64,000 bases of DNA from the NCBI GenBank assembly GCA_030180135.1, contig CM058233.1, positions 25,205,615-25,269,614 of the forward strand, read 5' to 3'. The translations under genes and the position numbers were made by a program. A model generated the notes under the pieces. The model ran no database searches and was not told where the DNA came from. It saw only the letters and a program-made list of their open reading frames with translations. Shown piece by piece: positions 1 through 12,568 of the stretch; position 1 is the stretch's first letter; each line of letters starts with the position of its first letter. This stretch comes from Orychophragmus violaceus. Its lineage: Eukaryota; Streptophyta; Magnoliopsida; Brassicales; Brassicaceae.

Positions 1-547
1 TTTGATGTTTCCGGAAACAGGGTTGTTGTCCCTATCTAAATCTCATGCTTAATTTCATGTTTGTTACTTAAGAACCTTACTTTTATTATATATTTGCAGT
101 TTCTTAATAGTTTATGAACCCATCTAAATTATATAACTGAATATATTAACCACACATATTATAAAATATTTTCATTTAATAACGATAATAGCCATATTTT
201 AGTAAGATAGGGATTAATATTAACATATCTTGTAAATATCATTTTCCAAAAAAACTGTATATAATATATGATTAGAACAAAATTGTATCTAATATGATTA
301 GAACAAAGTAACAAGTTTAGTTGTTATTGAAAATTTTATGTTATTGGGACATGGATACTCATTTTTACTAATTATAATTTTGGTTGAAATTTACTCATTA
401 CACTTAACTTTCAATATACATATTGTATATCCATCAAATTTATAAAAACATACATACCCACACAAACTTTCAAAATACCTTGTATATACATGAGAATAAA
501 ACACAATTTCATCATTTCATATGAAAACAAATATTAATCTTATAAGA
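1..547. other. AT-rich flank, no gene seen
   Basis: No convincing reading frame or RNA gene is visible. It is the left flank of the Gyp-A insertion, so before that insertion it joined the sequence now at 7001 and may be distal upstream DNA of the B3 gene at 7388. The last bases (taaga) nearly match the five bases after Gyp-A (taagc). Confidence 0.5.
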
Positions 548-1748
548 TGATAGGTCTATAAGTTTTAATCCTATTCTACTGCAAGTGCACAGTTAATGCA
601 ATTATAGTATAAAGGGTATCGAAATCCACAGAGACTCTAGACCTACGATAGATTTTAGAACGGTCAAGTTAAACTAGGAGAAAGTAATGAGAAAACTAAA
701 AGCAAACAGAAAAGTAAATCAAATAGCAGGATTGGTTTGAAAGCAATTAACTAAAAGCGCTAAGTCTAGGCAGTTCTCAGGAAATCAGACAAGCATATTA
801 GACAATCAGTCAGGATCAAATTAAGCACTGTTCTAGAACTCAAACACGGATTTAGAACTAACCAACTTTTGTTGTGAGAATTCTCTAAGTCTAATAGCAG
901 AAATCAAAATTTCTTTGTAATTCTTAACAGATTAAACTAGCATTAAGTTCAGGTTCGATATGTTCACAATTCAATTAAACCAAATTTCTTTGTGAGTAAT
1001 TCAATTGCTCAACCTAAATAGTTCAGATTCTAAATCACACTTTCGTGTCAATTTAACAACCTAGAGTCTAGATTCTAAGTGATCAAGTTAGAAACAAGTG
1101 TTAAGCATAATTTAGATTTGAATAACAAATATGATATGAATCCTTAACTGAAATAAATGAATCTAGCAAGTCATGAAATCCTTAATGAGAATCCCTAAAC
1201 CTAACTATGAATCTACTCAGACATAGATAATAAAAACATAATCAATGAATAATTAGATTGCATAAAAGAGTAAGAAACAAAAGGGGTTCGGAATCTTCTC
1301 CAAAAGCAGGAAGCAATATAGGTTCAAATCAGCCCCAAAAAGCTCTAAAAACTCTCAGCTCAAAGTATGAAAGCGTAGCCTAAAACATGGCTTAGAACCC
1401 TAATATATAAGTCTAAACACGTTTTTGGGCCTTTTTCAAGTCTGGGAAGTTTCTGGGCAAAAACTGTAATTTCTCCAAAATGCAGATTTTTGGGCGCAGA
1501 ACCCTGGAATCACCTTGCGTCGACCACTGCACATACTGCATCGATCGTTGCAAGGTGATTTCGCAGCCAGTGAACTCTGTGAAACCTCTAAACAGTGCAG
1601 AAATGCCCCCAATGCTCCTAGAACGTCCAATTGAGCTCCAAATGTGCCTAAACCTGTAAAACACCTGAAAAGACTCCAAAACACATAGAAAGACTCGATA
1701 ACAAAGACATATACCATGGTTAAAATTTCTAAAATTCATGGTATATCA
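548..1748 (-). repeat. Gyp-A 3' LTR
   Basis: This is the left copy of the roughly 1.2 kb terminal repeat. It matches 5819-7000 throughout apart from substitutions and a deletion of about 18 bp in the other copy. A hairpin module lies at 1509-1561, with outer arms AATCACCTTGC and GCAAGGTGATT. Confidence 0.9.
1509..1561. promoter_or_regulatory. Paired-palindrome hairpin module, Gyp-A LTR
   Basis: Cores CGACCA (1521) and CGATCG (1542) lie 21 bp apart between perfectly complementary 11-base arms AATCACCTTGC and GCAAGGTGATT. Function unknown. Confidence 0.65.
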
Positions 1749-1765
1749 ACTCCCCCACGCTTAGC
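1749..1765 (-). other. Gyp-A polypurine tract
   Basis: On the minus strand the sequence abutting the LTR is AAGCGTGGGGGAGT, a typical plus-strand primer tract. Gyp-B has the equivalent AAGTGTGGGGGAGT beside its own 3' LTR at 8800. Confidence 0.8.
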
Positions 1766-3076
1766 TTTTGCTTGCCCTCAAGCAAACAGAAGACCAAGAT
1801 CAGGAGAAGAAGTTTGAAAACTTCAGAAACTCGTTTCATCGTAGGAGTACCACACTCAGATTCGCCTTAGTAAGCCACATGAAAATAAACCTGCAGACAT
1901 CAAGACCAACATGTACTTCCCCCACACTTAGCAACTATCCTGAGTAAACTCCACAATCACATTCAGAGCATCCAAATTTACCATACTGACTTCTATAAGC
2001 TATTAAGTGCGGTCTCACCTATGGGGTATCGATCAAAGAACACATGGACTCTTACTCTGTCAGCTCTGACCACTCAAGTGTTGCTTCTGGTCCTTTTCTT
2101 CTCTTTTCCCTTCCTTAGCACTGATTTTTCCCCACTGGGTATCATTTATTTTTTCTATCAGTGCTCTTACCTTACTGGGGCATACTTTGGACATGTTTCC
2201 ATGGATGCACTGGAGGTAATAGGGGTCCCTACCACTTCCGCGACCACTTCGAAGCTACTAGCTCATCCTCAGTTTATCTCTTTTTTTTTACTTTCAAGGA
2301 TGGGGAGAAGGGAACCATAATCAGATATGTTTACAAGCTGTACCAGAACCAACAGAGGAATCTGACTCAAAGTATACCAAGCCCATAGGTAAGAAAATTA
2401 AGTCAAGTTAAAGGTGAAGTCAAGTAATGGATTCTCTTAATACCTGAAGCGATATGGGTGTCCTCAGTAGGCTGGTCTGTGTTGGGTTTTCTAATAGTCA
2501 TAGATCATCTGCAAATCATCCAATGGTCACTTAAGTTCGTGAAAATGTGGTAATCTCCTCAAACAGTCCTTGTTTCTTATTCAATTTTGACTCAATAAAA
2601 CAGATTTTTGACTCACTCTAAGAAAACAAAAAGCGTGCGTCAGTAGCTACCTCCCCCACACTTGAAACACACTGTCCCCAGTAGTGTCAAGCTCAGGATT
2701 GGTGAGAAAAAGCAGAACTAAGAGAGTCCGAAAAGAGTCAGAACACTTACATGTCGTCGGCCTGCGTCGATCGATGCCACAAGTGGTGTCGATCGATGCA
2801 AGGCGATTATGCCCACGGTTATGTCAATAACCGGTGTCTGAACCGCAATTGAATCGGCAAACCTTAAATCGCAATTGTGTCGACCGATGCACTATGTGTG
2901 TCGATCGATGCAGTGCGATTCTGCCTGTTTCTTACGCCTTTGAACACACCAAAGCAGATAAATCAAAAACACCAAAACAAAATGAAAATGAAAAGAAAAA
3001 CAAACCTACTAGTGGGTTGCCTCCCACTCAGCGCTTGTTTAAAGTCAGTAGCTTGACTATGGGACGGAGATCAGAC
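1766..3076 (-). other. Gyp-A 3' non-coding region
   Basis: No domain-bearing frame is seen between the protease region and the polypurine tract. The stretch is shared with Gyp-B at 8815-9770, including a block with CCTCCCCCACACTTG (complement of a second G-rich tract) at about 2651. Two hairpin modules occur, with cores at 2768/2790 and 2881/2902; the second has outer arms AATCGCA and TGCGATT. Confidence 0.6.
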
Positions 3077-4015
3077 TCATGGGGGATTCAACAGAGACTT
3101 GGAGTGTCTCTGTGAATGTCTCTTCATCCAAGGTGGCGTATAAGCATTGTGATCATGATATCTCCCAAGGAAAGAGTGAAAAACACCAGGGCGGGAGCGA
3201 AGCGAGGGTGGGATACTGCATTTTCCTGCATTCACAGTTGATGGATTAGGAGGTTTGAGTTTAGAAGAGTCATACCTGTGCTTTGGTGGATGGAAGAGAT
3301 CTGGAGCTTTCTGCTTAAAAGCAGTTGCAGGCGCAGAAGATGTTAGAGAAAGTTCAGAATGAACTGCCATCTTCTCTTCTCCAATCTCAGTCTCTGGTTC
3401 TATCTCAACACTGAAGCTCTGTCCATCAATGGTGGATCTCTGCAACCTATCCATCCTGAACTCCAAAGGCTGATCTCCCAGGTGGAGAGCAATCGAACTC
3501 CGTCTCACATCAATTACTGCTCCAGCAGTGGCTAAGAATGATCTTCCAAGCAGAATAAGATCATCTGGCTCAATCTCATACTTCAGCACCACAAAGTCTG
3601 TTGGAATAAAGTAATTTCCAACTCTGAGAGGGATGTTCTCAAGAACTCCTTCTAGATATCCCTATGATCGATCGGCTAGGACAAGAGCGATCCTAGTGGG
3701 CTGGAAATCCATCAGTCCCAATCTCGCAGCCACAGAGTATGGCATGAGATTCACACTTGAGCCAAGATCACACAAATACCTCTTGAATCTGTCATTGTAT
3801 ATAGAACAGTCTAACATAAAACCCCTTGGATCCTTTAGCTTCTTAGGAATCCTACCATTAATAACAGCATCGCACACTTCAGAGACCATCAAGACGCTTT
3901 CTTCTTCAGTCATGTTACTAGAAATTAGGTCTGTAACACATCTACTCACCATAGGAATGTTCTTAACAGCATCAATCAATTGGGCTTCAATTAGCTTATC
4001 TCTCATCATCTTCAT
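3077..4015 (-). pseudogene. Gyp-A protease region of a broken pol, RT and integrase missing
   Basis: Read on the minus strand, 4015-3662 encodes the aspartic protease region with CDLGSSVNLMP. A stop in ...LADRS follows. The next frame, 3592-3077, continues with LLGRSFLATAGAVIDVRR, the block that follows protease in Athila-type elements. After about 60 more residues the frame runs into unrelated sequence and stops, where RT, RNase H and integrase should be. The loss is therefore a large internal deletion and not only point mutation. The equivalent region of Gyp-B (12983-11280) shows what is missing. Confidence 0.8.
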
Positions 4016-5546
4016 GCACTTTTCTAACTGAATCTCTTGCTTGGACTTCGTAGGGAAAGGAATCTTCGGTTTGTAGACTCTTTCTCCAGCTACAATCGGC
4101 TCTCTGGAGAGACTGGCTGCTCACGCCCATGGTGTCGATCGATGCACGAGTTGTGACGATCGATACTGACACTCGAAAGTTGTGTCGATCGACACACATC
4201 TGTGTCGATCTATGCAGTATCTTCATCTCGAGAATGTCTCGGATTTTTCAGCTCCAAAGCCTTATTATCTTGATTCTGCTCAGCTCCATCTTCTGCCAAA
4301 GCTGTCTTAACATGTTCTGTCTGTATACTGGCTTCCACTTGCGTTATCCTAGCATCCAGATTATCAACTATGCTTGTCAAAGTCTCCAATTTTCCACTCA
4401 GATCCTGATACATGAAGTCCATCTTTCTATTCAGATCTTGTGTCATCTTATTCTGTCCAAAAAGTAGCTGCTCAAGCATGGACTCAATCTTTGTTTGCTC
4501 ATTGGATGGGGAGGCATGGTGAGGTTAATAGCCATAATCATTCAATCCCGGAGCTTGTCTCTGTTGATTTCTATATGTCTGTCCATGATAATCAGCTCCA
4601 TCTATAATTCACCTACGCAAACTCTTCAGCTACTGCATCAGATTGAAATTGCCTCTTCCTAACTAGGATGCTGTGGACAGAGTCAATCTTGTCCCTCATC
4701 TCAACTATCTGCAAGCTATCATCTTTGCCACCAGATCTCTGCCTCTCCTTATCAGCATTCTTGACACTATTGCTAGTTATCAAGTTCTCAATAATCTCTT
4801 TAGCTTCCTCTGGATTCTTGGTATAGAAATTCCCATGGCTTGCTGCATCCATAGCTTTCTGATACCAAAAATCCAAACCTCTGAAAAAGGCACATAAAAG
4901 CTGCACCTCAGAGAAACCATGGTGTGGACAATCTCTTTGGTACCTTCTGAATCTCATCCAAGCTGCCTTAAAAGACTCTGTAGGTTCCTGCTCGAATGTC
5001 AAGAGGTCATGTCTAAGCTGTTCGGATCTAGCATCGTCATAAAAGTGTCTAAGGAACTCCTTCTTGACTGCATCCCAAGTGGTCAAAGATCCTGGTGGTA
5101 GCTGTTTCAGCCAGTAAGTTGCTTCTCCTTAAGAGAGAATGGGAAGAGCTTACAGAAAAGATAGTCTGAAGATACTCCCTCAGCCTTGATACTACTAGCC
5201 AATTCCTCGAATGTGTCTATGTGATCCATAGGATGCTCGCTAGAAAGACCATGGAACCGATGCTGCCCAACCAATGCGTAGTACTCTGGTTTCAGCCTAA
5301 ACTCAGCTCTGGAAAACGGAGGTGGTCGAATCACAGACCGATTAGCATAGAATAGATCCGGCTATTATAGTCAGCAAGTATCTTCTCGCGACCACCTTCC
5401 TCTCGTGGATGTTCCGCGCCCACGGCAACATCTGGTATGATGGGGTTTCCTTCACCATCTAGTTTCTGACCCTTCGCTTTGCGTATATGACCCTCTTGGT
5501 CTCGTAGAATGCCGTCCTTACCGTGAATCAGAATTATAGGTTCCAT
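4016..5546 (-). pseudogene. Gyp-A gag, broken
   Basis: Gag packages element RNA into virus-like particles. Minus-strand pieces in order are 5546-5331 (N-terminal region ending near LADYNSRI), 5334-5107 (EYYALVGQHRFHGLSSEHP), 5086-4613 (TTWDAVKKEFLRHFYDDARS, then CPHHGF), 4479-4210 (linker) and 4226-3996. The order and motifs match Gyp-B gag at 15358-13001. Stops and frameshifts separate the pieces. The linker near 4216-4131 and the leader near 5683-5587 carry hairpin modules, translated here as strings such as SIDT and HRST. Confidence 0.8.
4120..4216. promoter_or_regulatory. Hairpin modules in Gyp-A gag linker
   Basis: Cores at 4136, 4157, 4186 and 4206. The first pair has 21-bp and the second 20-bp spacing. 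They lie inside what was coding sequence. Confidence 0.6.
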
Positions 5547-5582
5547 AGAGAGAAACCTGCTAAACGTTCAAGTGCTCGGTAT

Positions 5583-5690
5583 CTCGGGTGTCGCTTTGTG
5601 TCGATCGATGCAGGAATAGCTTTGATCGATGCAATGTAAAACCTATATCGATCGACACACAAGACAGTGTCGATCGATGCAGTGCGATTC
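5583..5690. promoter_or_regulatory. Hairpin modules in Gyp-A leader
   Basis: Cores at 5602/5623 (21 bp) and 5649/5671 (22 bp), next to the gag start. Confidence 0.6.
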
Positions 5691-5793
5691 TAGGCGTACC
5701 TGAAACGCAAGAAACAGAAAAATTAGTAACCAAAAACAAAAACGAAAAACCTAGTATAAACCCTATGTTCAAATCTATCGAAGACTCAAAAGA

Positions 5794-5812
5794 GTCCCCG
5801 ACAACGGCGCCA
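5794..5812 (-). other. Gyp-A primer binding site (tRNA-Asp type)
   Basis: The minus strand reads TGGCGCCGTTGTCGGGGAC a few bases inside the 5' LTR. Athila-type elements use a tRNA-Asp primer with TGGCGCCGTTGCCGGGG; one base differs here. Confidence 0.85.
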
Positions 5813-5818
5813 AAAACT

Positions 5819-7000
5819 TGATAGGTCTATAAGTTTTAATCCTATTCTACTGCAAGCACAGTTAATGCAATTATAGTATAAAGGGTATCGAAATCCACAG
5901 AGACTCTAGACCTACGATAGATTTTAGAACGGTCAAGTTAAACTAGGAGAAAGTAATGAGAAAACTAAAAGCAAACAGAAAATTAAATCAAATAGCAGGA
6001 TTGGTTTGAAGGCAATTAACTAAAAGCGCTAAGTCTAGGGAGTTCTCGGGAAATCAGACAAGCAGATAAGATAATCAGTCAGAATCAAATTAAGCATTGT
6101 TCTAGAACTCAAACACGGATTTAGAACTAACCAACTTTCGTTGTGTAGCAGAAATCCAAATTTCTTTGTAATTCCTAACAGATTAAACTAGCCTTAAGTT
6201 CAGGTTCGATATGTTCACAATTCAATTAAACCAAATTTCTTTGTGAGTAATTCAATTGCTCAACCTAAATAGTTCAGATTCTAAATCACACTTTCGTGTC
6301 AATTTAACAACCTAGAGTCTAGATTCTAAGTGATCAAGTTAGAAACTAGTGTTAAGCATAATTTAGATTTGAAGAACAAATATGATATGAATCCTTAACT
6401 GAAATAAATGAATCTAGAAAGTCATGAAATCCTTAATGAGAATCTCTAAACCTAACTATGAATCTACTCAGACATAGATAATAAAAACATAATCAATGAA
6501 TAATTAGATTGCATAAAAGAGTAAGAAACAAAAGGGGTTCGAAATATTTTCCAAAAGTAGGAAGCAATATAGGTTCAGATCAGCCCCAAAAAGATATAAA
6601 AACTCTCAGCTCAAAGTATGAAAGCGTAGCCTAAACAATGGCTTAAAACCCTAATATATAAGTTTAAACACGTTTTTGGGCCTTTTTGCAAGTCTGGGAA
6701 GTTTCTGGGCAAAAACTGTAATTTCTCCAAAATGCAGAATTTTTGGCGCAGAACCTTGGAATCACCTTGCGTCGACCACAACACATACTGCATCGATCGT
6801 TGCAAGGTGATTTCGCAGCCAGTAAACTCTATGAAACCTCTAAACAGTGCAGAAATGCCCACAATGCTCCCAGAACGTCCAATTGAGCTCCAAATGTGCC
6901 TAAACATGTAAAACACCTGAAAAGACTCCAAAAAAAATAGAAAGACTCGATAACAAAGACATATACCATGGTTAAAAGTCCTAAAATCCATGGTGTATCA
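5819..7000 (-). repeat. Gyp-A 5' LTR
   Basis: This is the right copy of the terminal repeat and should hold the promoter for minus-strand transcription. The hairpin module at 6760-6815 keeps the outer arms AATCACCTTGC and GCAAGGTGATT, although the inner left arm has diverged from the copy at 1509. Confidence 0.9.
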
Positions 7001-7387
7001 TAAGCCCGCACAACCAAAAACTTTTATCGCGCCTGAACCAAAAGTTTTAGTAATTTATCATAAATCGAAATACCCTAACCATCCTCATTATAACATCTCT
7101 CCAATTCAGACAGTCTCCTCCTATTCGCTTTCATGTTATTCATCCACTGCGACAAAGAATCTATCTGAGGTATTTCTTCTCATTTTATACCCGCTTTCTG
7201 TTATAAGTCTTCAATAGTTAGATTCACATTTCTCGGTCGATTTAGAATTGAGTGCATGTTTGTGTTACCAACTTTAATTGATTTCGTGATCATTTTTCTG
7301 AAGCTTCCTTTATTTTTTTAATATATGTTCTGATTTTTGGATGATTCATGTTGGTAGATTAACTACACACTACTAAAAGCTTCACTA
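7001..7387 (+). other. Upstream region of the B3 gene
   Basis: Unique-looking AT-rich sequence lies between Gyp-A and the B3 start codon. I see no clear promoter element or additional coding exon, but 5' UTR sequence is plausible. Confidence 0.4.
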
Positions 7388-7589
7388 ATGGGAAACCCTC
7401 ATTTCTTTAAGCCTCTCCTTCCCGAATTTCTTTCGGGTATTGTATGTAATCTTAGTGATTCCTCTCTTTCTCTCTATATTTAATGCTTACTTCTTCTTAG
7501 TTGTCTTTCTTTATCTGGCGTTGCGGAAGATCCCAAAGAAGTTCTATAGAGACCAAATAGATGGAATAACTAATCTTACAGCTGGTGAT
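7388..7589 (+). pseudogene. B3-domain (REM-like) gene, 5' part, cut by Gyp-B
   Basis: The B3 domain is a plant DNA-binding fold; REM proteins usually carry several copies and act in the nucleus. A start at 7388 gives MGNPHFFKPLLPEFLS, a typical REM opening, followed by a GT donor near 7427-7437. After an intron ending in CTTCTTCTTAG at about 7500, a second exon reads LALRKIPKKFYRDQIDGI and then TNLTAGD, the early B3 strands, up to the insertion. The same frame resumes at 31312 with ELISDACNLKFLVQRVGD, so Gyp-B (7590-31310) interrupts one exon. It could be a single-domain gene or a fragment of a multi-B3 gene. It was recognised from family motifs, not from a search. Confidence 0.75.
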
Positions 7590-8799
7590 TGATAGGGTCT
7601 AAGTTTTAATCCTATTCTACTGCAAGTGCACAGTTAATGCAATTATAGTATAAAAGGTATCGAATCCCACAGAGACTCTCGACCTACGATAGATTTTAGA
7701 ATGGTCAAGTTAAACTAGGAGAAAGTAATGAGAAAATTAAAAGCAAGCAGAAAAGTAAATCAGGTAACAGGATTGGTTTGAAAGCAATTAACTAAAAGCG
7801 CTAAGTCTAGGGAATTCTCAAGAAATCAGACAAGCAGATCAGATAATCAGTCAGGATCAAATTAAGCACGGTTCTAGAACTCAAACACGGATATAGAACT
7901 AACCAACTTTCATTGTGAGAATTCTCTAAGTCTAATAGCAGAAATCCAAATTTTTTTGCAATTCCTAACAGATTAAACTAGCCTTAAGTTCAGGTTCGAT
8001 ATGTTCACAATTCAATTAAACCAAATTTCTTTGCGAGTAATTCAATTGCTTAACCTAAATAGTTCAGATTCTAAATCACACTTTCGTGTCAATTTAACCA
8101 CCTAGAGTCTAGATTCTAAGTGATCAAGTTAGAAACTAGTGTTAAGCATAATTTAGATTGAAGAACAAATATGATATGAATCCTTAACTGAAATAAATAA
8201 ATCTAGCAAGTCATGAAATCCCTAATGAGAATCCCTAAACCTAACTATGAATCTACTCAGACATAGATAATGAAAACATAATCAATGAATAATTAGATTG
8301 CATAAAAGAGTAAGAAACAAAGGGGTTCGAAATCTTCTCCAAAAGCATGAAGCAATACAGGTTCAGGATAGCCCCAAAAAGCTCTAAAAACTCTCAGCTC
8401 AAAGTATGAAAGCGTATTGTAAAGTGTAATCTCAAAACTAATGTATAAACCTAATTATATTAGCCTAATCACGTCTTGGGGCTTCTTTGTAAATACCGGA
8501 ACATCTGGGCAAATCTGCAATTTCAGTATTCTTCATTAAACTCGCCGAGAAAGGCCCATCTCGCTCGTGTGTCGATCGATGCACAATATGTGTCGATCGA
8601 TGCACTCCTCTGTTCTGGACAGTGAACTCTATCTCTCGGGTCAAAACTCCAAAATGCTCCAAAATGCTCCATAATCTCCAATTCCGCTCCAAACGTGCAT
8701 ATTTCTAATAATACCTGTAAATGACTCTAAAGAAATACCAAAAGACTCTAAAACATACTTATATCATGGTCTAAAACAGGTAAAAACCATGATATATCA
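7590..8799 (-). repeat. Gyp-B 3' LTR
   Basis: This is the 1210 bp left terminal repeat, homologous to 15577-16336 plus 30888-31310 and more distantly to the Gyp-A LTRs. It contains a hairpin module with cores at 8573 and 8594. Confidence 0.9.
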
Positions 8800-9647
8800 A
8801 CTCCCCCACACTTAGCCTTTGCTTGCCCTCAAGCAAAACAGAGAACTAAAACATGGTGAAGAGGTTTGAAAACTTTCAGAAACTCTTTTCATCTTAGAAG
8901 CAACAACACTAAGATTCCCCTTAGTAAGCCACTGAAAGAATTACCTGCAAGACATCAAGACCAACATATACTTCCCCCACACTTAGCAACAGTCCTAAGT
9001 AAAATCCACAATCATATTCAAGCATTCAAGTTCACCCTACTGACTTCTATAAGCTATTAAGTGCGGTCTCACCTAAGTATTATAGATCAAAGGGCACATG
9101 GATTCTTACTCAGTCAGCTCTAGACCACCATACTATCTTTTTCTGGTTACTTTCTTCTCTTTTCCCTTCCTTAGCAATCTGATTTTTTCCCATTGGGTAT
9201 CATTTTATTTTTTTTATCAGTGCTCTTCCCGTTATGGGGTGTACTTTGGACACATTCCATGAATGCACAGGAGGTAATAGTGTTTTCTACCACTCACGTG
9301 ACCACTTCGGAGCTACTAGCTCATCCTCAGTTTATTATTCTCTTTTTTTTTTTTTTTTACTTTAAGGGAAGGGGAGAAGGGAACCTTACTCGGACATGTT
9401 TACAAGCTGTGTCAGAACTAACAGAGGAGTCCCACTCAAGGTATACTAAGCCCTTAGGTGAGAAAACTAAGTCAAATTAAGGGTGAAGTCAGTAAAGGAT
9501 CCTCTGATACCTGAAGTGATGTGGGTGTTCTCAGTTGGCTGATCCATGTTGGGTTTTCTAATAGTCATAGATTGATCCTGCAACTTCATCCCAATGGTCA
9601 CTTAAGTACCTGCAAGTGCTATTAACTTCTAAAAAATTCACTGTTTC
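8800..9647 (-). other. Gyp-B polypurine tract and 3' non-coding region
   Basis: The polypurine tract complement ACTCCCCCACACTT abuts the LTR at 8800-8814. The rest aligns with 1766-2640 of Gyp-A. It contains a T-rich run near 9345-9359. No coding domain is seen. Confidence 0.65.
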
Positions 9648-10749
9648 TTACTTAAACCGTTTTGACTCAATAAAACAAATTTTGAAAAATAGGACTGACT
9701 CTAAGAAAACAGTAAGATAAAAGTCAGTACCACCTCCCCCACACTTGAAACACACTGTCCCCAGTAGTGTCAACAGGATCGGTACTACTTTGTGCTCAAG
9801 CTCTAATGGCAGATGACATGCTTTTCCATACAGCAGATGAAATGGAGTAGTCCCAAGTGGTGTCTTAAATGCAGTCCGGTAAGCCCATAATGCATCATCC
9901 AGCTTTGCTGCCCAATCCTTCCTTGTCTTCCCAACTGTCTTCTCTAAGATCTCCTTGATTTGTCTGTTAGAAACCTTGACATGTCCACTAGGCTGAGGGT
10001 GATAAGGAGTAGCAAATCGGTGATGAACTCCATGCTTCTTCAGCAGCTTTTCAAAGACCTTATTAATAAAATGAGATCCTCCATCACTAATTACTATTCG
10101 AGGTACTCCAAATCTATGGAATATGATGGTCTTAAACAGCTTAATAACCACCGAAGAATCATTGGTTGGACTAGCTATTGCTTCTACCCACTTAGATACA
10201 TAGTCCACAACAACCAAGATAAACTTATTCCCATAGGATGAGGGAAAAGGACCCATGAAATCTATGCCCCAGCAATCGAAAACCTCAACCTCAAGAATGA
10301 AACTCTGAGGCATCTCATGCTTCTTACTGATTTTTCCTCTCCTCTGACAGGCATCACACTGAGAAACAAAGGAATGAGCATCTGCAAACATCGTAGGCCA
10401 CCAGAAACTTGCTTGCAGAACCTTAGACACAGTCTTGAAAGTAGCAAAATGTCCAGCATAATCTGATCCATGATAGCGGAATAGTATATCTGGAACCTCT
10501 GATTCAGCAACGCATCTCCTGTAAAGACCATCCGAACAATGCTTTTAGAGATAAGGCTCATCCCAGTAGTATCGTCTGAGCTCCTTGAAGAACTTCTTCT
10601 TGGCATACCCCTTTAGATCATCTGGCTCAGTCTCTGCAGCCATGTAATTAGCTATATCTGCGTACCAGGGTTGATCGGTGGTTGCGACAGCATCAACTTC
10701 GAAGTCGTAGTCTCCAATTTGAACCTTGAAAGGTTCTGGGCTCGTATCC

Positions 10750-10850
10750 GCACTGCAACGATCGTCGCAGAATGTAGCATCGATCGTTGCGTTTTCGACA
10801 CATGCATCGATCGTCACAGATGTGGCATCGATCGACACAGTGCGATTAAT
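10750..10850. promoter_or_regulatory. Hairpin modules in the Gyp-B RNase H-integrase linker
   Basis: Cores at 10759/10781 (22 bp) and 10808/10829 (21 bp). They add no frameshift and are read as SIDAT and TIDA in the minus frame. Confidence 0.65.
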
Positions 10851-12511
10851 CCGACAGTTTTGCAAGCTTCTGTCCAAATCCATCTGAAATATTGTCCCGA
10901 TCATATTGACGTTCTCCTCAGGCAAGAAATCATTAATGGGCACGTCTTCCTCAACCAGCATCCTTGAAAGATGATCAGCAACTCTATTCTCAACTCCCTT
11001 CTTGTCCCTCACTTCAATGTCAAACTCCTGAAGCAACAGAATCCATCTCAACAATCTTGGCTTAGCATCTTTCTTCTGCATCAGATACTTTAGGGCTGAA
11101 TTATCAGTGTGTACAATCACCTTGGAGCCAACAAGATAGGGGCGAAACTTCTCAAATTCAAAGACAACTTCCAACAACTACTTCTCTGTAGTGGCATAGT
11201 TTCTCTGCGCATCATCTAGTGTCTTGCTGGCATAGTAGATAACATGAAGCTTTCTGTCCTCCTTCTGCCTCGGACCAGCTCATACAGCGTAGTCACTCGC
11301 ATCACACATAACTTCAAAAGGTAGATCCCAATCTGGTGGCTGAACTATAGGAGCACTCACTAATGCCTGCTTGATATGTTCGAATGCAGTCTGACAATCT
11401 GCATTGAACTCAAACTTGGTATCCTTACACAGAAAAGCAGTTAGTGGTCTAGAAATCTTGCTGAAGTCCTTGATGAACCGTCTATAGAAACCAGTATGTC
11501 CAAGAAAGCTCCTCACAGACTTCACAGAATCAGGCGCCTGAAGGGTGGTCATTACCTCAATCTTAGCGCGGTCTACTTCAATCCCTGTTTCAGACACTTT
11601 ATGTCCAAGTACAATGTCATCTCTGACCATGAAATGACACTTCTCCCAATTAAGAACCAAGTGCTTCTCCTCGCATCTAGCTAGTACCTTGCACAGATTA
11701 TCCAAGCACTCATTATAAGATGACCCGTAGACTAAAAAGTCATCCATAAACACCTCCATAAAGTCCTCAATCATATCAGTGAATATGGACATCATGCATC
11801 TATGGAAGGTGGATGGTGCATTACAAAGTCCAAAAGGCATCCTGCGGTATGCAAATGTGCCATATGGACAAGTAAAAGTAGTCTTTCCATGATCCTCTGG
11901 ATGGATGGGGATCTGGAAGAAACCTGAATATCCATCGAGGAGGCAATAGTAAGGGTGATTTGCTAACCTCTCCAGCATCTGATCAATGAAAGGTAAAGGG
12001 AAATGATCCTTCCTTGTCGCAGCATTGAGCTTCCTGTAATCTATGCACATCCGGTGTCCAGTCACAGTCCTTGTAGGAATCAGCTCGTTCTTCTCATTTT
12101 TCACTACTGTAACTCCGCCTTTCTTAGGCACTACATGGACTTGACTAACCCAATCACTGTCTGAAATAGGATAAATGATCCCAGCATCTAAGAGCTTCAT
12201 GATCTCTTTCTTTACTACATCCTTAAGATTAGGATTAAGCCTCCTCTGGTGCTCAACAGATGTCTTAGACTCGTCCTCAAGATGTATCCGATGCATGCAC
12301 AGCTCCGGAGAGATACCTAAAATGTCATCAAGAGAATAGCCAAGAGCTTTGCGATGCTTGCGCAGCTTTCTTAGCAGTAAAGTGAGATCTGCGTTGTTCA
12401 AACTAGCATTAACAATCACTGGATATGTTGAATTAGGTCCAAGAAATGCGTACCTTAGCCCGGATGGAAGTTGTTTCAGCTCAATTTTCGGAGCTTTTTC
12501 CTCTGCCCAGT

Positions 12512-12568
12512 CTCTGTCGACTTGCAACGATCGATGCTTAAGTTGTGTCGATCGATGCAAAGTCGCGT
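12512..12568. promoter_or_regulatory. Hairpin module upstream of the Gyp-B RT domain
   Basis: Cores 12528 and 12549, 21 bp apart, between arms CGACTTGCA and TGCAAAGTCG, which pair with one bulged base. In frame within pol. Confidence 0.65.

Larger units (their letters stand above)
548..7000 (-). mobile_element. Gyp-A: Athila-like Ty3/Gypsy LTR retrotransposon, non-autonomous
   Basis: The element has two LTRs of about 1.2 kb that start TGATAG and end in ATCA. A polypurine tract adjoins the left LTR and a tRNA-Asp-type primer binding site adjoins the right LTR, so it is read on the minus strand. The internal region is only about 4.1 kb and holds a decayed gag and a protease; no RT, RNase H or integrase is found. 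Flanks match at four of five bases (taaga/taagc). The two LTRs differ at roughly 40-45 positions by eye, near 4 percent, which makes it one of the older insertions here. It would need proteins from a relative such as Gyp-B to move. Confidence 0.88.

Noticed and set aside
2021..2320. 99-codon plus-strand frame with hydrophobic stretch
   Set aside because: It lies in the Gyp-A 3' non-coding region, antisense to the element, and is not kept in the equivalent Gyp-B region.
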